This document shows, in pieces, positions 63,608 to 64,000 of a DNA stretch of 64,000 nucleotides. The position numbers and the translations under genes are program-made. The notes under the pieces are model-generated. The model was given only the letters and a program-made list of their open reading frames with translations. It had not been told where the DNA came from and made no database searches. Position 1 is the first letter of the stretch, and every line of letters begins with the position of its first letter. Source of the stretch: Liolophura sinensis. Taxonomy: Eukaryota > Mollusca > Polyplacophora > Chitonida > Chitonidae. The stretch covers positions 1 to 64,000 of the forward strand of contig NW_027017977.1 in NCBI RefSeq assembly GCF_032854445.1. Direction: 5' to 3'.

Positions 63608-64000
63608 GGGCTGAATTCATAAAAGTCGTTTAAGGTGTGTGCAGTTAAAACGCGCTTATGTTTTACACGGAGGATAAAACACTATTGTCCGCGGACAGCT
63701 AAACGACTGTCTAAACGATAAGTCGAGAGCTTCGATGATCGTCCGTTTAGCTGTCCGCGGATTACTTGTGAATGAATGCCTGTCGTCTCATTGTTCGGTA
63801 CGGTATGCGTGGTGTAAGACGTCATAAAAGTAAATATAATACAAATAGACAGCGGGAGTGAAACATACTCAAACAGCGCCAACAGTGTGATGTTTGAAAT
63901 ATGGTCAAACTAAACCGACGATACCACGCTGAATGTAATGTGCATTTCCAATTCATCCAAAATGTCAGGAAAGAAGAGAGGGAAAAATTTTTCCTATGAG
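63608..64000 (+). mobile_element. Possible PIF/Harbinger- or IS3EU-like transposon start
   Basis: GGGCTGAATTCATAAAAGTC at 63608 looks like a transposon end. An 18-bp inverted repeat follows. An ATG at 63962 opens MSGKKRGKNFSYE at the window edge, like the start of Myb/SANT-type proteins carried by such elements. All three points are suggestive only, since the other end is outside the window. Confidence 0.3.
63688..63761. repeat. 18-bp inverted repeat (hairpin)
   Basis: TCCGCGGACAGCTAAACG at 63688-63705 is the exact inverse complement of 63744-63761, with a 38-bp loop. It may be a subterminal transposase-binding site or a fold-back. Confidence 0.7.

Noticed and set aside
1-64000. CRISPR arrays, rRNA or bacterial operons
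   Set aside because: No regular spaced repeats or rRNA-like sequence were seen; the repeats present are eukaryotic transposons.

Overview
This is a stretch of animal nuclear DNA made almost entirely of transposable elements. The mix suggests a lophotrochozoan, probably a mollusc: tRNA-headed SINEs, a jockey/I-type LINE with an RNase H domain, an N-terminal GIY-YIG Penelope-like element, several Tc1/mariner elements, and Polinton/Maverick elements related to the adintoviruses. Only one stretch looks like a host gene, a candidate internal exon at 56532-56707. Nearly every element gene is frameshifted, truncated or interrupted, so the region is a mobile-element graveyard. The species call is inference.

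Layout. Bases 1-11297 are the right part of Polinton 1: a virion-protein fragment, coiled-coil membrane protein, major capsid protein, packaging ATPase, small conserved proteins, integrase, protein-primed PolB, and a terminal inverted repeat. 11298-13470 is a decayed LINE. 13475-14400 is a Tc1 remnant carrying a SINE. 14582-16585 is a minus-strand Penelope-like element carrying another SINE. 16600-24497 is a plus-strand LINE split by a full-length minus-strand LINE (16890-22152). 24498-29990 holds a third, badly eroded Polinton-like element with a PolB-motif/helicase gene and an integrase, bracketed and broken by other repeats. 30066-39055 is two LINEs meeting tail to tail. 39056-40424 is largely unexplained, with one orphan virion-like ORF pair.

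40425-56165 is a nest: a LINE holds a SINE, whose tail holds a Tc1 element, which holds Polinton 2 (40880-54135). Inside Polinton 2 the central block of about 6 kb is inverted relative to its flanks when compared with Polinton 1. Both breakpoints lie in the same 10-bp inverted repeat. The inversion cuts the capsid and polymerase genes and leaves two reciprocal capsid-polymerase fusions that stay in frame through the joints. 56185-57260 holds LINE and SINE pieces and the candidate host exon. 57270-61460 is a Penelope-like element with its endonuclease upstream of the RT, split by a Tc1 element at a TA. 61540-63560 is more LINE and SINE debris. 63608-64000 may be the start of a PIF/Harbinger-like transposon.

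How the genes relate. In the Polintons the capsid protein and ATPase would build and fill a particle, PolB would copy the element and the integrase would insert it; here all of these genes are damaged. Polintons 1 and 2 share at least two lesions in PolB, so they probably descend from one already damaged progenitor, and later differ by small deletions, repeat expansion and the inversion.
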